From assembly GCA_964057225.1 (NCBI GenBank), contig OZ059896.1:22440501-22504500 (forward strand): a stretch of 64,000 nucleotides of DNA, given 5' to 3'. Within the stretch, counting starts at the first letter, position 1. The number at the start of each line of letters is the position of its first letter. The notes beneath the pieces are model-generated. The model did not search any database. It was given only the letters and a program-made list of their open reading frames with translations, and had not been told where the DNA came from. The stretch is from Auanema rhodensis (Eukaryota; Nematoda; Chromadorea; Rhabditida; Rhabditidae). The position numbers and the translations under genes were made by a program. Below, in pieces: positions 10,881 to 24,209 of the stretch.

Positions 10881-12283
10881 AAGTTCACACTTATATCCTC
10901 GATTTTCACCCTGAAGAATTGATTTTTTCGTTGAATAACATTGTCCATCGTTTTTGCCTTGAAAAAAGAAATCTAAAAACATCTACTTTTTGCTAAATTA
11001 TTTTGAAATTTTTCGGAAAAATTTTTGTCAAAATGTTTTTGGAAGCAATGTTGATTGTACATGGAAACTCAACATACACTAATGCATCATTTTTCAAACG
11101 ATCATAACTAATTTTTGTATTAAGCGTTTCTCAATGTAGTATAGTGCATTCGATGCGCATTTTTAAGCTGCGTCGAGCTGTGTTATCAGATTTGCGCTAG
11201 CTTAAAAATGCACCGAGATATCAACTGATATAAGTTCACACTTATATCCTCGATTTTCACCCTGAAGAATTAATTTTTTCGTAGAATAACATTGTCCATC
11301 GTCTTTGCCTTGAAAAAAGGAATCTAAAAACATCTACTTTTTGCTAAATTATTTTGAAATTTTTCGAAAAAATTTTTGTCAAAATGTTTTTGGAAGCAAT
11401 GTTGAGTGTACATGGAAACTCAACATACACTAATGCATCATTTTCCAAACGATCATAACTAATTTTTGTATTAAGCGTTTCTCAATGTAGTATAGTGCAT
11501 TCGATGCGGATTTTTAAGCTGCGTCGATCTGTGTTATCAGATTTGCGCTAGCTTAAAAATGCACCGAGATATCAACTGATATAAGTTCACACTTATATCA
11601 TCGATTTTCACCCTGAAGAATTAATTTTTTCGTTGAATAACATTGTCCATCGTCTTTGCCTTAAAAAAGGAATCTAAAAACATCTACTTTTTGCTAAATT
11701 ATTTTGAAATTTTTCGAAAAAATTTTTGTCAAAATGTTTTTGGAAGCAATGTTGAGTGTACATGGAAACTCAACATACACTAATGCATCATTTTCCAAAC
11801 GATCATAACTAATTTTTGTATTAAGCGTTTCTCAATGTAGTATAGTGCATTCGATGCGGATTTTTAAGCTGCGTCGATCTGTGTTATCAGATTTGCGCTA
11901 GCTTAAAAATGCACCGATATATCAACTGATATAAGTTCACACTTATATCCTCGATTTTCACCCTGAAGAATTAATTTTTTCGTAGAATAACATTGTCCAT
12001 CGTCTTTGCCTTGAAAAAAGGAATCTAAAAACATCTACTTTTTGCTAAATTATTTTGAAATTTTTCGAAAAAATTTTTGTCAAAATGTTTTTGGAAGCAA
12101 TGTTGAGTGTACATGGAAACTCAACATACACTAATGCATCATTTTTCAAACGATCATAACTAATTTTTGTATTAAGCGTTTCTCAATGTAGTATAGTGCA
12201 TTCGATGCGGATTTTTAAGCTGCGTCGATCTGTGTTATCAGATTTGCGCTAGCTTAAAAATGCACCGAGATATCAACTGATAT
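9478..12283 (+). repeat. Tandem W-X-Y-Z higher-order repeat, 2 x 1403 bp
   Basis: Two consecutive four-monomer units, 9478-10880 and 10881-12283, have the same class order and the same length. The length is 1403 bp because the Y monomer lacks one A in gccttaaaaaagg. The same order occurs at 2809-4211 and 49478-50880. Within the second tandem unit Z has six A and gg, whereas the first unit's Z has gaaaaaaagaat, a private change near 10618. The pattern shows that a four-monomer register, not the single monomer, was the unit of local duplication here. Confidence 0.88.
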
Positions 12284-13335
12284 AAGTTCACACTTATATC
12301 ATCGATTTTCACCCTGAAGAATTAATTTTTTCGTTGAATAACATTGTCCATCGTCTTTGCCTTAAAAAAGGAATCTAAAAACATCTACTTTTTGCTAAAT
12401 TAATTTGAAATTTTTCGAAAAAATTTTTGTCAAAATGTTTTTGGAAGCAATGTTGAGTGTACATGGAAACTCAACATACACTAATGCATCATTTTTCAAA
12501 CGATCATAACTAATTTTTGTATTAAGCGTTTCTCAATGTAGTATAGTGCATTTGATGCGGATTTTTAAGCTGCGTCGATCTGTGTTATCAGATTTGCGCT
12601 AGCTTAAAAATGCACCGAGATATCAACTGATATAAGTTCACACTTATATCATCGATTTTCACCCTGAAGAATTAATTTTTTCGTTGAATAACATTGTCCA
12701 TCGTCTTTGCCTTGAAAAAAGAAATCTAAAAACATCTACTTTTTGCTAAATTATTTTGAAATTTTTCGAAAAAATTTTTGTCAAAATGTTTTTGGAAGCA
12801 ATGTTGAGTGTACATGGAAACTCAACATACACTAATGCATCATTTTTCAAACGATCATAACTAATTTTTGTATTAAGCGTTTCTCAATGTAGTATAGTGC
12901 ATTCGATGCGCATTTTTAAGCTGCGTCGAGCTGTGTTATCAGATTTGCGCTAGCTTAAAAATGCACCGAGATATCAACTGATATAAGTTCACACTTATAT
13001 CCTCGATTTTCACCCTGAAGAATTAATTTTTTCGTAGAATAACATTGTCCATCGTCTTTGCCTTGAAAAAAGGAATCTAAAAACATCTACTTTTTGCTAA
13101 ATTATTTTGAAATTTTTCGAAAAAATTTTTGTCAAAATGTTTTTGGAAGCAATGTTGAGTGTACATGGAAACTCAACATACACTAATGCATCATTTTCCA
13201 AACGATCATAACTAATTTTTGTATTAAGCGTTTCTCAATGTAGTATAGTGCATTCGATGCGGATTTTTAAGCTGCGTCGATCTGTGTTATCAGATTTGCG
13301 CTAGCTTAAAAATGCACCGAGATATCAACTGATAT
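10881..13335 (+). repeat. Block B: 7 monomers, copied at 49478-51932
   Basis: Starts are 10881, 11232, 11583, 11933, 12284, 12634 and 12985. The classes are W, X, Y, Z, then a tatcAtcg/taAtttg/catTtgatg monomer of 350 bp, then a tatcAtcg monomer with agaaatct plus gcGCat and gaGctg, then X. The same series, with the same total length of 2455 bp, lies at 49478. The sixth monomer mixes a Y-like left end with a W-like right end, so it is itself probably a recombinant. Offset to the copy is 38597 bp, or 110 monomers. Confidence 0.88.
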
Positions 13336-14737
13336 AAGTTCACACTTATATCCTCGATTTTCACCCTGAAGAATTAATTTTTTCGTAGAATAACATTGTC
13401 CATCGTCTTTGCCTTGAAAAAAGGAATCTAAAAACATCTACTTTTTGCTAAATTATTTTGAAATTTTTCGAAAAAATTTTTGTCAAAATGTTTTTGGAAG
13501 CAATGTTGAGTGTACATGGAAACTCAACATACACTAATGCATCATTTTCCAAACGATCATAACTAATTTTTGTATTAAGCGTTTCTCAATGTAGTATAGT
13601 GCATTCGATGCGGATTTTTAAGCTGCGTCGATCTGTGTTATCAGATTTGCGCTAGCTTAAAAATGCACCGAGATATCAACTGATATAAGTTCACACTTAT
13701 ATCATCGATTTTCACCCTGAAGAATTAATTTTTTCGTTGAATAACATTGTCCATCGTCTTTGCCTTAAAAAAGGAATCTAAAAACATCTACTTTTTGCTA
13801 AATTATTTTGAAATTTTTCGAAAAAATTTTTGTCAAAATGTTTTTGGAAGCAATGTTGAGTGTACATGGAAACTCAACATACACTAATGCATCATTTTTC
13901 AAACGATCATAACTAATTTTTGTATTAAGCGTTTCTCAATGTAGTATAGTGCATTCGATGCGGATTTTTAAGCTGCGTCGATCTGTGTTATCAGATTTGC
14001 GCTAGCTTAAAAATGCACCGAGATATCAACTGATATAAGTTCACACTTATATCATCGATTTTCACCCTGAAGAATTAATTTTTTCGTTGAATAACATTGT
14101 CCATCGTCTTTGCCTTAAAAAAGGAATCTAAAAACATCTACTTTTTGCTAAATTAATTTGAAATTTCTCGAAAAAATTTTTGTCAAAATGTTTTTGGAAG
14201 CAATGTTGAGTGTACATGGAAACTCAACATACACTAATGCATCATTTTTCAAACGATCATAACTAATTTTTGTATTAAGCGTTTCTCAATGTAGTATAGT
14301 GCATTTGATGCGGATTTTTAAGCTGCGTCGATCTGTGTTATCAGATTTGCGCTAGCTTAAAAATGCACCGAGATATCAACTGATATAAGTTCACACTTAT
14401 ATCATCGATTTTCACCCTGAAGAATTAATTTTTTCGTTGAATAACATTGTCCATCGTCTTTGCCTTGAAAAAAGAAATCTAAAAACATCTACTTTTTGCT
14501 AAATTATTTTGAAATTTTTCGAAAAAATTTTTGTCAAAATGTTTTTGGAAGCAATGTTGAGTGTACATGGAAACTCAACATACACTAATGCATCATTTTT
14601 CAAACGATCATAACTAATTTTTGTATTAAGCGTTTCTCAATGTAGTATAGTGCATTCGATGCAGATTTTTAAGCTGCGTCGATCTGTGTTATCAGATTTG
14701 CGCTAGCTTAAAAATGCACCGAGATATCAACTGATAT
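13336..14737 (+). repeat. Monomers M39-M42, rearranged relative to second super-unit
   Basis: Starts are 13336, 13687, 14037 and 14387. M39 repeats X directly after another X (M38), an exact-looking tandem pair. M40 and M41 are 350-bp tatcAtcg monomers; M41 has taAtttg, a private ttCtcg and catTtgatg. M42 has tatcAtcg, agaaatct and gcAGat. In the second super-unit the matching interval is longer and ordered differently (51933-55088). Nothing other than satellite is present. Confidence 0.8.
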
Positions 14738-15790
14738 AAGTTCACACTTATATCCTCGATTTTCACCCTGAAGAATTGATTTTTTCGTTGAATAACATTG
14801 TCCATCGTTTTTGCCTTGAAAAAAGAAATCTAAAAACATCTACTTTTTGCTAAATTATTTTGAAATTTTTCGGAAAAATTTTTGTCAAAATGTTTTTGGA
14901 AGCAATGTTGATTGTACATGGAAACTCAACATACACTAATGCATCATTTTTCAAACGATCATAACTAATTTTTGTATTAAGCGTTTCTCAATGTAGTATA
15001 GTGCATTCGATGCGGATTTTTAAGCTGCGTCGATCTGTGTTATCAGATTTGCGCTAGCTTAAAAATGCACCGAGATATCAACTGATATAAGTTCACACTT
15101 ATATCCTCGATTTTCACCCTGAAGAATTGATTTTTTCGTTGAATAACATTGTCCATCGTTTTTGCCTTGAAAAAAGAAATCTAAAAACATCTACTTTTTG
15201 CTAAATTATTTTGAAATTTTTCGGAAAAATTTTTGTCAAAATGTTTTTGGAAGCAATGTTGATTGTACATGGAAACTCAACATACACTAATGCATCATTT
15301 TTCAAACGATCATAACTAATTTTTGTATTAAGCGTTTCTCAATGTAGTATAGTGCATTCGATGCGGATTTTTAAGCTGCGTCGATCTGTGTTATCAGATT
15401 TGCGCTAGCTTAAAAATGCACCGAGATATCAACTGATATAAGTTCACACTTATATCCTCGATTTTCACCCTGAAGAATTGATTTTTTCGTTGAATAACAT
15501 TGTCCATCGTTTTTGCCTTGAAAAAAGAAATCTAAAAACATCTACTTTTTGCTAAATTATTTTGAAATTTTTCGGAAAAATTTTTGTCAAAATGTTTTTG
15601 GAAGCAATGTTGATTGTACATGGAAACTCAACATACACTAATGCATCATTTTTCAAACGATCATAACTAATTTTTGTATTAAGCGTTTCTCAATGTAGTA
15701 TAGTGCATTCGATGCGGATTTTTAAGCTGCGTCGATCTGTGTTATCAGATTTGCGCTAGCTTAAAAATGCACCGAGATATCAACTGATAT
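14738..15790 (+). repeat. Three near-identical consecutive monomers M43-M45
   Basis: Starts are 14738, 15089 and 15440. All three carry ttGat, gtTtttg, agaaatct, ttcGGaa and gATtgt, but have gcGGat and gaTctg at the right end. They are therefore W on the left and ordinary on the right. I see no differences among the three, which suggests very recent amplification of a single monomer. The same triplet is found at 55089-56141. Confidence 0.85.
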
Positions 15791-16491
15791 AAGTTCACAC
15801 TTATATCCTCGATTTTCACCCTGAAGAATTAATTTTTTCGTAGAATAACATTGTCCATCGTCTTTGCCTTGAAAAAAGGAATCTAAAAACATCTACTTTT
15901 TGCTAAATTATTTTGAAATTTTTCGAAAAAATTTTTGTCAAAATGTTTTTGGAAGCAATGTTGAGTGTACATGGAAACTCAACATACACTAATGCATCAT
16001 TTTTCAAACGATCATAACTAATTTTTGTATTAAGCGTTTCTCAATGTAGTATAGTGCATTCGATGCGGATTTTTAAGCTGCGTCGATCTGTGTTATCAGA
16101 TTTGCGCTAGCTTAAAAATGCACCGAGATATCAACTGATATAAGTTCACACTTATATCATCGATTTTCACCCTGAAGAATTAATTTTTTCGTTGAATAAC
16201 ATTGTCCATCGTCTTTGCCTTAAAAAAGGAATCTAAAAACATCTACTTTTTGCTAAATTATTTTGAAATTTTTCGAAAAAATTTTTGTCAAAATGTTTTT
16301 GGAAGCAATGTTGAGTGTACATGGAAACTCAACATACACTAATGCATCATTTTCCAAACGATCATAACTAATTTTTGTATTAAGCGTTTCTCAATGTAGT
16401 ATAGTGCATTCGATGCGGATTTTTAAGCTGCGTCGATCTGTGTTATCAGATTTGCGCTAGCTTAAAAATGCACCGATATATCAACTGATAT
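15791..16491 (+). repeat. Z-Y monomer pair M46-M47
   Basis: Starts are 15791 and 16142. M46 is Z (cgTAg, ttttTc, gagata). M47 is Y, 350 bp, with ttttCC and a ccgatata end. In the second super-unit this place holds Z-Y-Z-Y (56142-57543), so one Z-Y pair has been gained there or lost here. The following monomer at 16492, marked by cgTAg with catTtgatg, restores colinearity. Confidence 0.82.
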
Positions 16492-19400
16492 AAGTTCACA
16501 CTTATATCCTCGATTTTCACCCTGAAGAATTAATTTTTTCGTAGAATAACATTGTCCATCGTCTTTGCCTTGAAAAAAGGAATCTAAAAACATCTACTTT
16601 TTGCTAAATTATTTTGAAATTTTTCGAAAAAATTTTTGTCAAAATGTTTTTGGAAGCAATGTTGAGTGTACATGGAAACTCAACATACACTAATGCATCA
16701 TTTTTCAAACGATCATAACTAATTTTTGTATTAAGCGTTTCTCAATGTAGTATAGTGCATTTGATGCGGATTTTTAAGCTGCGTCGATCTGTGTTATCAG
16801 ATTTGCGCTAGCTTAAAAATGCACCGAGATATCAACTGATATAAGTTCACACTTATATCATCGATTTTCACCCTGAAGAATTAATTTTTTCGTTGAATAA
16901 CATTGTCCATCGTCTTTGCCTTAAAAAAAGGAATCTAAAAACATCTACTTTTTGCTAAATTAATTTGAAATTTTTCGAAAAAATTTTTGTCAAAATGTTT
17001 TTGGAAGCAATGTTGAGTGTACATGGAAACTCAACATACACTAATGCATCATTTTTCAAACGATCATAACTAATTTTTGTATTAAGCGTTTCTCAATGTA
17101 GTATAGTGCATTCGATGCGGATTTTTAAGCTGCGTCGATCTGTGTTATCAGATTTGCGCTAGCTTAAAAATGCACCGAGATATCAACTGATATAAGTTCA
17201 CACTTATATCATCGATTTTCACCCTGAAGAATTAATTTTTTCGTTGAATAACATTGTCCATCGTCTTTGCCTTAAAAAAAGGAATCTAAAAACATCTACT
17301 TTTTGCTAAATTATTTTGAAAGTTTTCGAAAAAATTTTTGTCAAAATGTTTTTGGAAGCAATGTTGAGTGTACATGGAAACTCAACATACACTAATGCAT
17401 CATTTTTCAAACGATCATAACTAATTTTTTATTAAGCGTTTTTCAATGTAGTATAGTGCATTCGATGCGGATTTTTAAGCTGCGTCGATCTGTGTTATCA
17501 GATTTGCGCTAGCTTAAAAATGCACCGAGATATCAACTGATATAAGTTCACACTTATATCCTCGATTTTCACCCTGAAGAATTGATTTTTTCGTTGAATA
17601 ACATTGTCCATCGTTTTTGCCTTGAAAAAAGAAATCTAAAAACATCTACTTTTTGCTAAATTATTTTGAAATTTTTCGAAAAAATTTTTGTCAAAATGTT
17701 TTTGGAAGCAATGTTGATTGTACATGGAAACTCAACATACACTAATGCATCATTTTTCAAACGATCATAACTAATTTTTGTATTAAGCGTTTCTCAATGT
17801 AGTATAGTGCATTTGATGCGGATTTTTAAGTTGCGTCGATCTGTGTTATCAGATTTGCGCTAGCTTAAAAATGCACCGAGATATCAACTGATATAAGTTC
17901 ACACTTATATCCTCGATTTTCACCCTGAAGAATTGATTTTTTCGTTGAATAACATTGTCCATCGTTTTTGCCTTGAAAAAAGAAATCTAAAAACATCTAC
18001 TTTTTGCTAAATTATTTTGAAATTTTTCGAAAAAATTTTTGTCAAAATGTTTTTGGAAGCAATGTTGATTGTACATGGAAACTCAACATACACTAATGCA
18101 TCATTTTCCGAACAATCATAACTAATTTTTGTATTAAGCGTTTTTCAATGTAGTATAGTGCATTCGATGCGGATTTTTAAGCTGCGTCGATCTGTGTTAT
18201 CAGATTTGCGCTAGCTTAAAAATGCACCGAGATATCAACTGATATAAGTTCACACTTATATCCTCGATTTTCACCCTGAAGAATTAATTTTTTCGTTGAA
18301 TAACATTGTCCATCGTCTTTGCCTTGAAAAGAGGAATCTAAAAACATCTACTTTTTGCTAAATTATTCTGAAATTTTTCGAAAAAATTTTTGTCAAAATG
18401 TTTTTGGAAGCAATGTTGAGTGTACATGGAAACTCAACATACACTAATGCATCATTTTTCAAACGATCATAACTAATTTTTGTATTAAGCGTTTCTCAAT
18501 GTAGTATAGTGCATTCCATGCGGATTTTTAAGCTGCGTCGATCTGTGTTATCAGATTTGCGCTAGCTTAAAAATGCACCGAGATATCAACTGATATAAGT
18601 TCACACTTATATCATCGATTTTCACCCTGAAGAATTAATTTTTTCGTTGAATAACATTGTCCATCGTCTTTGCCTTAAAAAAAGGAATCTAAAAACATCT
18701 ACTTTTTGCTAAATTATTTTGAAAGTTTTCGAAAAAATTTTTGTCAAAATGTTTTTGGAAGCAATGTTGAGTGTACATGGAAACTCAACATACACTAATG
18801 CATCATTTTTCAAACGATCATAACTAATTTTTTATTAAGCGTTTTTCAATGTAGTATAGTGCATTCGATGCGGATTTTTAAGCTGCGTCGATCTGTGTTA
18901 TCAGATTTGCGCTAGCTTAAAAATGCACCGAGATATCAACTGATATAAGTTCACACTTATATCCTCGATTTTCACCCTGAAGAATTGATTTTTTCGTTGA
19001 ATAACATTGTCCATCGTTTTTGCCTTGAAAAAAGAAATCTAAAAACATCTACTTTTTGCTAAATTATTTTGAAATTTTTCGAAAAAATTTTTGTCAAAAT
19101 GTTTTTGGAAGCAATGTTGATTGTACATGGAAACTCAACATACACTAATGCATCATTTTTCAAACGATCATAACTAATTTTTGTATTAAGCGTTTCTCAA
19201 TGTAGTATAGTGCATTTGATGCGGATTTTTAAGCTGCGTCGATCTGTGTTATCAGATTTGCGCTAGCTTAAAAATGCACCGAGATATCAACTGATATAAG
19301 TTCACACTTATATCCTCGATTTTCACCCTGAAGAATTGATTTTTTCGTTGAATAACATTGTCCATCGTTTTTGCCTTGAAAAAAGAAATCTAAAAACATC

Positions 19401-22400
19401 TACTTTTTGCTAAATTATTTTGAAATTTTTCGAAAAAATTTTTGTCAAAATGTTTTTGGAAGCAATGTTGAGTGTACATGGAAACTCAACATACACTAAT
19501 GCATCATTTTTCAAACGATCATAACTAATTTTTGTATTAAGCGTTTCTCAATGTAGTATAGTGCATTCCATGCGGATTTTTAAGCTGCGTCGATCTGTGT
19601 TATCAGATTTGCGCTAGCTTAAAAATGCACCGAGATATCAACTGATATAAGTTCACACTTATATCATCGATTTTCACCCTGAAGAATTAATTTTTTCGTT
19701 GAATAACATTGTCCATCGTCTTTGCCTTAAAAAAAGGAATCTAAAAACATCTACTTTTTGCTAAATTATTTTGAAAGTTTTCGAAAAAATTTTTGTCAAA
19801 ATGTTTTTGGAAGCAATGTTGAGTGTACATGGAAACTCAACATACACTAATGCATCATTTTTCAAACGATCATAACTAATTTTTTATTAAGCGTTTTTCA
19901 ATGTAGTATAGTGCATTCGATGCGGATTTTTAAGCTGCGTCGATCTGTGTTATCAGATTTGCGCTAGTTTAAAAATGCACCGAGATATCAACTGATATAA
20001 GTTCACACTTATATCCTCGATTTTCACCCTGAAGAATTAATTTTTTCGTTGAATAACATTGTCCATCGTCTTTGCTTTGAAAAAAGGAATCTAAAAACAT
20101 CTACTTTTTGCTAAATTATTTTGAAATTTTTCGAAAAAATTTTTGTCAAAATGTTTTTGGAAACAATGTTGAGTGTACATGGAAACTCAACATACACTAA
20201 TGCATCATTTTTCAAACGATCATAACTAATTTCTGTATTAAGCGTTTCTCAATGTAGTATAGTGCATTCGATGCGGATTTTTAAGCTGCGTCGATCTGTG
20301 TTATCAGATTTGCGCTAGCTTAAAAATGCACCGAGATATCAACTGATATAAGTTCACACTTATATCCTCGATTTTCACCCTGAAGAATTGATTTTTTCGT
20401 TGAATAACATTGTCCATCGTTTTTGCCTTGAAAAAAGAAATCTAAAAACATCTACTTTTTGCTAAATTATTTTGAAATTTTTCGAAAAAATTTTTGTCAA
20501 AATGTTTTTGGAAGCAATGTTGATTGTACATGGAAACTCAACATACACTAATGCATCATTTTTCAAACGATCATAACTAATTTTTGTATTAAGCGTTTCT
20601 CAATGTAGTATAGTGCATTCCATGCGGATTTTTAAGCTGCGTCGATCTGTGTTATCAGATTTGCGCTAGCTTAAAAATGCACCGAGATATCAACTGATAT
20701 AAGTTCACACTTATATCATCGATTTTCACCCTGAAGAATTAATTTTTTCGTTGAATAACATTGTCCATCGTCTTTGCCTTAAAAAAAGGAATCTAAAAAC
20801 ATCTACTTTTTGCTAAATTATTTTGAAAGTTTTCGAAAAAATTTTTGTCAAAATGTTTTTGGAAGCAATGTTGAGTGTACATGGAAACTCAACATACACT
20901 AATGCATCATTTTTCAAACGATCATAACTAATTTTTTATTAAGCGTTTTTCAATGTAGTATAGTGCATTCGATGCGGATTTTTAAGCTGCGTCGATCTGT
21001 GTTATCAGATTTGCGCTAGCTTAAAAATGCACCGAGATATCAACTGATATAAGTTCACACTTATATCCTCGATTTTCACCCTGAAGAATTGATTTTTTCG
21101 TTGAATAACATTGTCCATCGTTTTTGCCTTAAAAAAAGAAATCTAAAAACATCTACTTTTTGCTAAATTATTTTGAAATTTTTCGAAAAAATTTTTGTCA
21201 AAATGTTTTTGGAAGCAATGTTGATTGTACATGGAAACTCAACATACACTAATGCATCATTTTTCAAACGATCATAACTAATTTTTGTATTAAGCGTTTC
21301 TCAATGTAGTATAGTGCATTTGATGCGGATTTTTAAGCTGCGTCGATCTGTGTTATCAGATTTGCGCTAGCTTAAAAATGCACCGAGATATCAACTGATA
21401 TAAGTTCACACTTATATCCTCGATTTTCACCCTGAAGAATTGATTTTTTCGTTGAATAACATTGTCCATCGTTTTTGCCTTGAAAAAAGAAATCTAAAAA
21501 CATCTACTTTTTGCTAAATTATTTTGAAATTTTTCGAAAAAATTTTTGTCAAAATGTTTTTGGAAGCAATGTTGAGTGTACATGGAAACTCAACATACAC
21601 TAATGCATCATTTTTCAAACGATCATAACTAATTTTTGTATTAAGCGTTTCTCAATGTAGTATAGTGCATTCCATGCGGATTTTTAAGCTGCGTCGATCT
21701 GTGTTATCAGATTTGCGCTAGCTTAAAAATGCACCGAGATATCAACTGATATAAGTTCACACTTATATCCTCGATTTTCACCCTGAAGAATTAATTTTTT
21801 CGTTGAATAACATTGTCCATCGTCTTTGCTTTGAAAAAATGAATCTAAAAACATCTACTTTTTGCTAAATTATTTTGAAATTTTTCGAAAAAATTTTTGT
21901 CAAAATGTTTTTGGAAACAATGTTGAGTGTACATGGAAACTCAACATACACTAATGCATCATTTTTCAAACGATCATAACTAATTTCTGTATTAAGCGTT
22001 TCTCAATGTAGTATAGTGCATTCGATGCGGATTTTTAAGCTGCGTCGATCTGTGTTATCAGATTTGCGCTAGCTTAAAAATGCACCGAGATATCAACTGA
22101 TATAAGTTCACACTTATATCCTCGATTTTCACCCTGAAGAATTAATTTTTTCGTTGAATAACATTGTCCATCGTCTTTGCTTTGAAAAAAGGAATCTAAA
22201 AACATCTACTTTTTGCTAAATTATTTTGAAATTTTTCGAAAAAATTTTTGTCAAAATGTTTTTGGAAACAATGTTGAGTGTACATGGAAACTCAACATAC
22301 ACTAATGCATCATTTTTCAAACGATCATAACTAATTTCTGTATTAAGCGTTTCTCAATGTAGTATAGTGCATTCGATGCGGATTTTTAAGCTGCGTCGAT

Positions 22401-22805
22401 CTGTGTTATCAGATTTGCGCTAGTTTAAAAATGCACCGAGATATCAACTGATATAAGTTCACACTTATATCCTCGATTTTCACCCTGAAGAATTAATTTT
22501 TTCGTTGAATAACATTGTCCATCGTCTTTGCTTTGAAAAAAGGAATCTAAAAACATCTACTTTTTGCTAAATTATTTTGAAATTTTTCGAAAAAATTTTT
22601 GTCAAAATGTTTTTGGAAGCAATGTTGAGTGTACATGGAAACTCAACATACACTAATGCATCATTTTTCAAACGATCATAACTAATTTCTGTATTAAGCG
22701 TTTCTCAATGTAGTATAGTGCATTCGATGCGGATTTTTAAGCTGCGTCGATCTGTGTTATCAGATTTGCGCTAGCTTAAAAATGCACCGAGATATCAACT
22801 GATAT
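16492..22805 (+). repeat. Block C: 18 monomers, copied at 57544-63857
   Basis: Starts are 16492, 16843, 17194, 17544, 17895, 18246, 18597, 18947, 19298, 19649, 19999, 20350, 20701, 21051, 21402, 21753, 22104 and 22455. Private markers shared with the downstream copy include ttttccGaacaatc near 18108, gaaaaGagg near 18329, attattCtg near 18366 and gaaaaaaTgaa near 21839. Both copies are 6314 bp long and the offset is 41052 bp (117 monomers). One visible difference is at 60788, where the copy reads aaaga in place of aagga. The block contains the P-type higher-order repeat listed separately. Confidence 0.92.
17194..21752 (+). repeat. P-anchored higher-order repeat: one 4-mer then three 3-mers
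   Basis: The P monomer (tatcAtcg, gaaaGttttcg, taattttttatt, gcgttTttc, 350 bp) starts at 17194, 18597, 19649 and 20701. Each unit ends in a monomer with cattcCatg (18246, 19298, 20350, 21402). Unit lengths are 1403, 1052, 1052 and 1052 bp. The middle monomer varies: a catTtgatg type in units 2 and 4, a gcTttg/gaaAca/ttCtg type in unit 3. The 4-mer has an extra N-like monomer (17895). The order suggests loss or gain of one monomer followed by amplification of the trimer. Confidence 0.87.
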
Positions 22806-24209
22806 AAGTTCACACTTATATCCTCGATTTTCACCCTGAAGAATTAATTTTTTCGTTGAATAACATTGTCCATCGTCTTTGCTTTGAAAAAAGGAATCTA
22901 AAAACATCTACTTTTTGCTAAATTATTTTGAAATTTTTCGAAAAAATTTTTGTCAAAATGTTTTTGGAAGCAATGTTGAGTGTACATGGAAACTCAACAT
23001 ACACTAATGCATCATTTTTCAAACGATCATAACTAATTTCTGTATTAAGCGTTTCTCAATGTAGTATAGTGCATTCGATGCGGATTTTTAAGCTGCGTCG
23101 ATCTGTGTTATCAGATTTGCGCTAGCTTAAAAATGCACCGAGATATCAACTGATATAAGTTCACACTTATATCCTCGATTTTCACCCTGAAGAATTAATT
23201 TTTTCGTTGAATAACATTGTCCATCGTCTTTGCCTTGAAAAAAGGAATCTAAAAACATCTACTTTTTGCTAAATTATTCTGAAATTTTTCGAAAAAATTT
23301 TTGTCAAAATGTTTTTGGAAACAATGTTGAGTGTACATGGAAACTCAACATACACTAATGCATCATTTTTCAAACGATCATAACTAATTTCTGTATTAAG
23401 CGTTTCTCAATGTAGTATAGTGCATTCGATGCGGATTTTTAAGCTGCGTCGATCTGTGTTATCAGATTTGCGCTAGTTTAAAAATGCACCGAGATATCAA
23501 CTGATATAAGTTCACACTTATATCCTCGATTTTCACCCTGAAGAATTAATTTTTTCGTTGAATAACATTGTCCATCGTCTTTGCTTTGAAAAAAGGAATC
23601 TAAAAACATCTACTTTTTGCTAAATTATTTTGAAATTTTTCGAAAAAATTTTTGTCAAAATGTTTTTGGAAGCAATGTTGAGTGTACATGGAAACTCAAC
23701 ATACACTAATGCATCATTTTTCAAACGATCATAACTAATTTCTGTATTAAGCGTTTCTCAATGTAGTATAGTGCATTCGATGCGGATTTTTAAGCTGCGT
23801 CGATCTGTGTTATCAGATTTGCGCTAGCTTAAAAATGCACCGAGATATCAACTGATATAAGTTCACACTTATATCCTCGATTTTCACCCTGAAGAATTAA
23901 TTTTTTCGTTGAATAACATTGTCCATCGTCTTTGCCTTGAAAAAAGGAATCTAAAAACATCTACTTTTTGCTAAATTATTCTGAAATTTTTCGAAAAAAT
24001 TTTTGTCAAAATGTTTTTGGAAGCAATGTTGAGTGTACATGGAAACTCAACATACACTAATGCATCATTTTTCAAACGATCATAACTAATTTTTGTATTA
24101 AGCGTTTCTCAATGTAGTATAGTGCATTCGATGCGGATTTTTAAGCTGCGTCGATCTGTGTTATCAGATTTGCGCTAGCTTAAAAATGCACCGAGATATC
24201 AACTGATAT
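21753..24209 (+). repeat. Run of gcTttg / atttCtg monomers M63-M69
   Basis: Starts are 21753, 22104, 22455, 22806, 23157, 23508 and 23859. Most carry gcTttgaaaaaa and atttCtgtattaag, and several carry ggaaAcaatg. At 23157 and 23859 monomers with gccttg and attattCtg intervene. gctagTttaaa appears at the ends of 22104 and 23157. The pairs 22104-22805 and 23157-23858 have a similar alternating structure. In the second super-unit one monomer of this run (the 22806 type) appears to be skipped after 63857, although the window ends too soon to be sure. Confidence 0.8.
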
